Shown piece by piece: positions 6,979-9,416 of a stretch of 9,416 bases of DNA. Below the pieces are notes generated by a model that saw only the letters and a program-made list of their open reading frames with translations, was not told the origin of the DNA and did no database searches. The DNA lies in NCBI GenBank assembly GCA_014729315.1, contig WJKD01000710.1, forward strand, positions 1 to 9,416. Reading direction: 5' to 3'. The stretch is from Promethearchaeota archaeon. GTDB taxonomy: Archaea; Asgardarchaeota; Lokiarchaeia; Sigynarchaeales; SOKP01. Position numbers and translations under genes: made by a program. Every line of letters begins with the position of its first letter. The stretch's first letter is position 1.

Positions 6979-7539
6979 ATGCAAAAAAGTGAAAATAGTA
7001 TGATGGTTGATAAAACAGTTAAAAATCTCGGTAAAAATCGAAACTGTAAAATAGTTATTGCCGGAGATGGTGCAGTCGGGAAGACTACAATCTGCAAGCG
7101 TGTCTCTGGTAACTTAAAAGAAGAAGAGGCGCAGCTTATGACTTGCGGTATTGATTTTCATAATTTGGAAATTCTAAACGGTCAACCCGTTGAAGCTCAA
7201 CTCTGGGATTTAGGAGGGCAAGAACAATTTAGGCCGTTTCAAAAATCCTTTTTTGACGGGGCTCACATCGTTATATTCGTGTATTCTGTGGAGTGGTTTC
7301 ATTCGTTTATTAATCTCGAAGATTGGATTAACCTTGCGAAAAGATATAATCCTCACTTAATATATCTCCTCGGGAACAAAATTGACTGCGAAGATAGGGC
7401 AATTTCAAGGGAAGAAGCGACAACATTTGCCGAGGAGCACTATATGAAATATTTTGAAGTTTCCGCTTTAGACGGAAGCGGTTTCGAAGAATTTAAAAAC
7501 GAATTGATTGTATCTATTAAAGAAATGTATACTGATTAG
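6979..7539 (+). CDS. Ras/Rab-like small GTPase
   Basis: A regulatory GTPase switching between GDP and GTP states. All five G motifs are intact: G1 GDGAVGKTT (29-37), G2 Thr55 in TCGIDF, G3 WDLGGQE (76-82) with the catalytic-type Gln81, G4 NKID (133-136), and G5 VSAL (161-164). The WDxGGQE form of G3 and the TxGIDF switch I are closest to the Rab/Ran/Ras group rather than bacterial Era or translational GTPases. At 186 residues it is a single-domain protein. It has an N-terminal extension of about 22 residues and ends in KEMYTD, with no C-terminal cysteine, so prenylation as in eukaryotic Rabs is not expected. Such GTPases are greatly expanded in Asgard archaea. Start: ATG two bases after the upstream stop; Met8 or Met9 are alternatives. 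Role and effector are unknown; the co-transcribed CxxC protein is the obvious candidate partner. Confidence 0.95.
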   Translation: MQKSENSMMVDKTVKNLGKNRNCKIVIAGDGAVGKTTICKRVSGNLKEEEAQLMTCGIDFHNLEILNGQPVEAQLWDLGGQEQFRPFQKSFFDGAHIVIFVYSVEWFHSFINLEDWINLAKRYNPHLIYLLGNKIDCEDRAISREEATTFAEEHYMKYFEVSALDGSGFEEFKNELIVSIKEMYTD

Positions 7540-7596
7540 ATTATGCAAAATCTCTCTAAGAGTTGCTCACGGATTATTAATCAAAGTATTTAATTG

Positions 7597-7640
7597 AGTT
7601 TATTTTAATTTTTTATGATTTTACTCTTTTTTGAATTTCT
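7597..7640 (+). terminator. T-rich tracts downstream of the GTPase gene
   Basis: Several T runs (TTTATTTTAATTTTTT and later CTCTTTTTTG) follow the GTPase stop by about 60-100 bases and precede the insertion sequence. This fits U-tract termination of the archaeal type. There is no GC stem, and AT-rich composition makes the evidence weak. Confidence 0.35.
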
Positions 7641-7646
7641 CTAATC

Positions 7647-7691
7647 TTTGACCCGTTAATAACCTTTTCCATGTCAATTCATTTTTCGTCG
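7647..7691 (+). repeat. Left terminal inverted repeat of the IS
   Basis: It begins TTTGACCCGTTAATAACC and continues TTTTCCATGT...TTTCGTCG. Aligned with the reverse complement of 9342-9385, the blocks TTTCCATGT and TTTCGTCG are perfect and in register. The exact outer end is uncertain by a base or two. Confidence 0.75.
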
Positions 7692-7892
7692 GTTCTCTCG
7701 GGCATTTTCAAAAATTGACAGTCTCCTTTAACGTAAGCCTCGCTACCATACTATCGATAAAAAAAATCGGAGTTTTTTTAATTTAAGATAATAAAAAGAA
7801 TCAGAATCATTTTATTCTAAGACAAGTCAGCCTAAATCCTTAAAAGCGATGGTTAATTATTGAGATTAACTTAAAAGTGGTGATCGTAAGAA
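7692..7892 (+). promoter_or_regulatory. Leader region of the IS: transposase promoter, hairpin and Shine-Dalgarno
   Basis: Between the left repeat and the transposase start, a good Shine-Dalgarno GGTGATC (7879-7885) lies seven bases before the TTG start. A perfect 6-base inverted repeat, GTTAAT (7852-7857) and ATTAAC (7865-7870) with a 7-base loop, sits just upstream. CTTAAAAG near 7839-7846 is a TATA-like word. No other gene is seen here; together with the stretch 7540-7691 this accounts for the 353 bases between the GTPase and the transposase. Confidence 0.5.
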
Positions 7893-9338
7893 TTGATTCA
7901 TATCTTATATAAAAGAAAAACGGATATCCACCAAAAGCAACTAACAGATTATATAGGCGTCAAAAGCGTCGAGATCTATAAAACTTGGGAAAAAGGGGTC
8001 TATAACGAGGTGAGAAGGAAGTTTTCTTGGGTGCCCGTGAGGCAGTACACTAGGAAATCATCAGATAAAGGGGAACAAGACTCGAATCTTAAACAATTAA
8101 CCCTTTCCGACTTCATGGACTGGATCCCAACCTTAAAAGGGCAATATCTTTATCGGTTTCCAAAAGTGAAAATCCCACGATTCGAAGACCATGCAAAGGG
8201 CGTCGTTTCTCAAAAAGAATGGGACATGCACCGTTATCTTACAAATTTTAACGGGTTTTTCGAGAACCTGTTCGAGTTAAACGATCTAAGCTTTTTTGAT
8301 GATTTACAAGAGTCTCTTAGGGCTAAGGGCGTTTATTTCAAAGGTCTATCGGTACGCGATGTGTTTTGCTACAACTTACTCCGAATCAACCTTGGATTTA
8401 AGGATTACACTGGAATTGAAAAGATGAGCCGGTTATTAATCTGGCCTCCGCTTTTTCGGGTGACGGTTAACCCGGAATTCATTCCCACAGCAGCGGAAAT
8501 GAGTTTTGTCCTGAATAAGATCCCCGCAAAAGAGTTATTCTCGTTTTTCCGACAGCTCGTGCGGGAATGCGTGGACGAAGGGATCATCGTCCCGAGGGTC
8601 CTCATTTGGGACGGTCAATTCCTCCGATCAAATTGCAACAACAATAAGGACGAGGATAAGGGGGAGTACAACGATCCTGAGGCGGGCTATTGCCGTCATA
8701 ACGGGAAAAAGAAGGGAGTGGGCTATGATCCGGGCATCCTCTATGCGTATTGCGGGGATCGGTGGTTTCCGATCTATTTTAAGATGTTTCCGGGCAACCG
8801 AAGCGACCAAGAGGCGTTCAAGGAGACCGTCCGGGCGTTCTTAAGTGAAACAGACAGGGAGTGGCAGTTAATCATCTCGGATTCGGGCTCATATGCCCTC
8901 AACATCCTGGAGGAGATCCGCTTTCGGAACATGCTCCCCATCATTCGGGCAAGAAAAAACATAAAAAATCAACCCGTGAGGGAATTAAAGGAGGGATATT
9001 ACTTTAATACCGATTTTATCCCCCCGGAATGGTCAGAGGAATACTTCTTATTCATCTATAGTTTCAGACCGATGATTGAGCAAGGAAACTCGTATAATCA
9101 CACCTACTATAATGGCGAACGCATGAATACTCGCGGTCAAGAGGCTGCAATCAAGCACGTCGCTTCCATCTACATCTTAGAACTCTTAAAAGCTTTAACT
9201 GCTCATAAAATGGGGCGACCCGACTTGGTCATGAAACCTGGCGCCTTTCAACCCTCGAGGCATTTGAACTATCAGCTGGTATTGCCGCAGCTTGCCGAAG
9301 AATCGGGTTTCAAGATCTTCGAGCAGGTCGGCTTGTAG
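7893..9338 (+). CDS. DDE transposase, IS4-type
   Basis: The enzyme cuts and joins the IS ends using an RNase H-like DDE fold. Three acidic residues fit the triad: D240 in LIWDGQFL, D330 in IISDSGSYA, and E396 in RPMIEQGNSY. The last lies in the IS4-family Y-x2-R-x3-E-x6-K signature, read here as Y389, R392, E396 and then H403 instead of Lys/Arg. Other matches are the PIYFKMFPGNRSDQEAF block (293-309) between D1 and D2, and a helix after E (ELLKALTAHK). Its 481 residues are full length, with no stop or frameshift, so the element may be active. The start is TTG; in-frame stops at 7881-7883 and 7887-7889 prevent any longer product, and GGTGATC lies seven bases before it. Its G+C-rich codons differ from the host genes, indicating recent acquisition. 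The exact IS family or group cannot be fixed by eye. Confidence 0.9.
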   Translation: MIHILYKRKTDIHQKQLTDYIGVKSVEIYKTWEKGVYNEVRRKFSWVPVRQYTRKSSDKGEQDSNLKQLTLSDFMDWIPTLKGQYLYRFPKVKIPRFEDHAKGVVSQKEWDMHRYLTNFNGFFENLFELNDLSFFDDLQESLRAKGVYFKGLSVRDVFCYNLLRINLGFKDYTGIEKMSRLLIWPPLFRVTVNPEFIPTAAEMSFVLNKIPAKELFSFFRQLVRECVDEGIIVPRVLIWDGQFLRSNCNNNKDEDKGEYNDPEAGYCRHNGKKKGVGYDPGILYAYCGDRWFPIYFKMFPGNRSDQEAFKETVRAFLSETDREWQLIISDSGSYALNILEEIRFRNMLPIIRARKNIKNQPVRELKEGYYFNTDFIPPEWSEEYFLFIYSFRPMIEQGNSYNHTYYNGERMNTRGQEAAIKHVASIYILELLKALTAHKMGRPDLVMKPGAFQPSRHLNYQLVLPQLAEESGFKIFEQVGL

Positions 9339-9341
9339 GGA

Positions 9342-9385
9342 CGACGAAATCGGATTTCACATGGAAAGGGTGCCAAGCGGGCAAA
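9342..9385 (-). repeat. Right terminal inverted repeat of the IS
   Basis: The right end starts four bases after the transposase stop and runs through CGACGAAAT, ACATGGAAA and CGGGCAAA. Its reverse complement aligns with the left repeat, 23 of 29 bases in the inner part. About 31 bases of AT-rich flanking DNA follow to the window end, with no gene visible. Confidence 0.75.
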
Positions 9386-9416
9386 ATCTTTACGAAAATG
9401 AAAAATAAATAAAATA

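Larger units (their letters stand above)
7647..9385 (+). mobile_element. Insertion sequence of about 1.74 kb, IS4-type DDE transposase
   Basis: The boundaries are set by a pair of long imperfect inverted repeats at 7647-7691 and 9342-9385, which enclose a single full-length transposase gene. The inner 29 bases match at 23 positions, and the outer parts share TTTG(A)CCCG with one gap. A possible short target duplication (ATC or AATC) flanks it: AATC at 7643-7646 and ATC or AATC at 9385-9388. It is too short to be certain. The G+C content rises clearly in the second half of the transposase gene (31 of 60 in 8581-8640). The left end has about 200 bases between the repeat and the gene, longer than usual for a compact IS. 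No passenger gene is present. Confidence 0.8.

Noticed and set aside
6903..7097. Minus-strand 64-codon frame across the CxxC/GTPase junction
   Set aside because: It is antisense to the G1 region of a clear GTPase, and its predicted product resembles nothing.
7540..7892. tRNA or other structured RNA gene in the gap before the transposase
   Set aside because: No cloverleaf, no T-arm GTTCRANNC-type sequence and no GC-rich stems were found; the region is explained by T-rich termination, the IS left end and its leader.
8405..8962. Minus-strand frames antisense to the transposase
   Set aside because: Several overlapping short frames opposite a G+C-rich coding region are typical shadows; none has a start site or recognisable motif.

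Overview
The window is AT-rich archaeal DNA, most likely from an Asgard archaeon (Promethearchaeota). Three genes support this: a tRNA pseudouridine-54 N1-methyltransferase of the TrmY family, an archaeal archaetidylinositol-phosphate synthase-type membrane enzyme, and the eukaryote/archaea-specific ribosomal protein eS26. The Asgard placement rests on a complete Ras/Rab-like small GTPase next to a CxxC protein. It is an inference from gene content, not a phylogeny.

Layout. 1-1737 (+) is a large Lys/Phe-rich helical protein of unknown function that begins at the window edge. Converging on it is a molybdopterin-guanine dinucleotide adaptor gene, mobB (1761-2277, -). Its frame is open over the whole family length, but it lacks a normal in-frame start because of one apparent extra base just after the ATG. 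A short AT-rich divergent promoter region separates it from 2394-4388 (+), a PIN-domain protein with a long TPR-like helical part and a beta-rich C-terminus. Convergent to that lies a minus-strand group: trmY (6230-5613), then an AIP synthase-like gene one base later (5611-4925), then eS26 (4795-4526). eS26 appears to have its own TATA box and a very strong Shine-Dalgarno sequence. Across a 353-base divergent intergenic region, a plus-strand pair encodes a 130-residue CxxC protein (6584-6976) and, two bases later, the small GTPase (6979-7539).

The right end is an insertion sequence of about 1.74 kb (about 7647-9385). It has a DDE transposase of the IS4 type (7893-9338, TTG start with a good Shine-Dalgarno) and long imperfect terminal inverted repeats that align at 23 of 29 positions in their inner part. 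Its transposase is visibly richer in G+C than the host genes, suggesting recent acquisition.

Functional themes: tRNA modification, ether-lipid head-group synthesis and translation on the minus strand; GTPase signalling or trafficking on the plus strand; Mo/W cofactor maturation; and a possible RNA-processing PIN nuclease. I see no tRNA, rRNA or CRISPR array. The most novel items are the PIN-TPR-beta fusion, the GTPase/CxxC pair, the large orphan at the left edge, and the mobB start anomaly.
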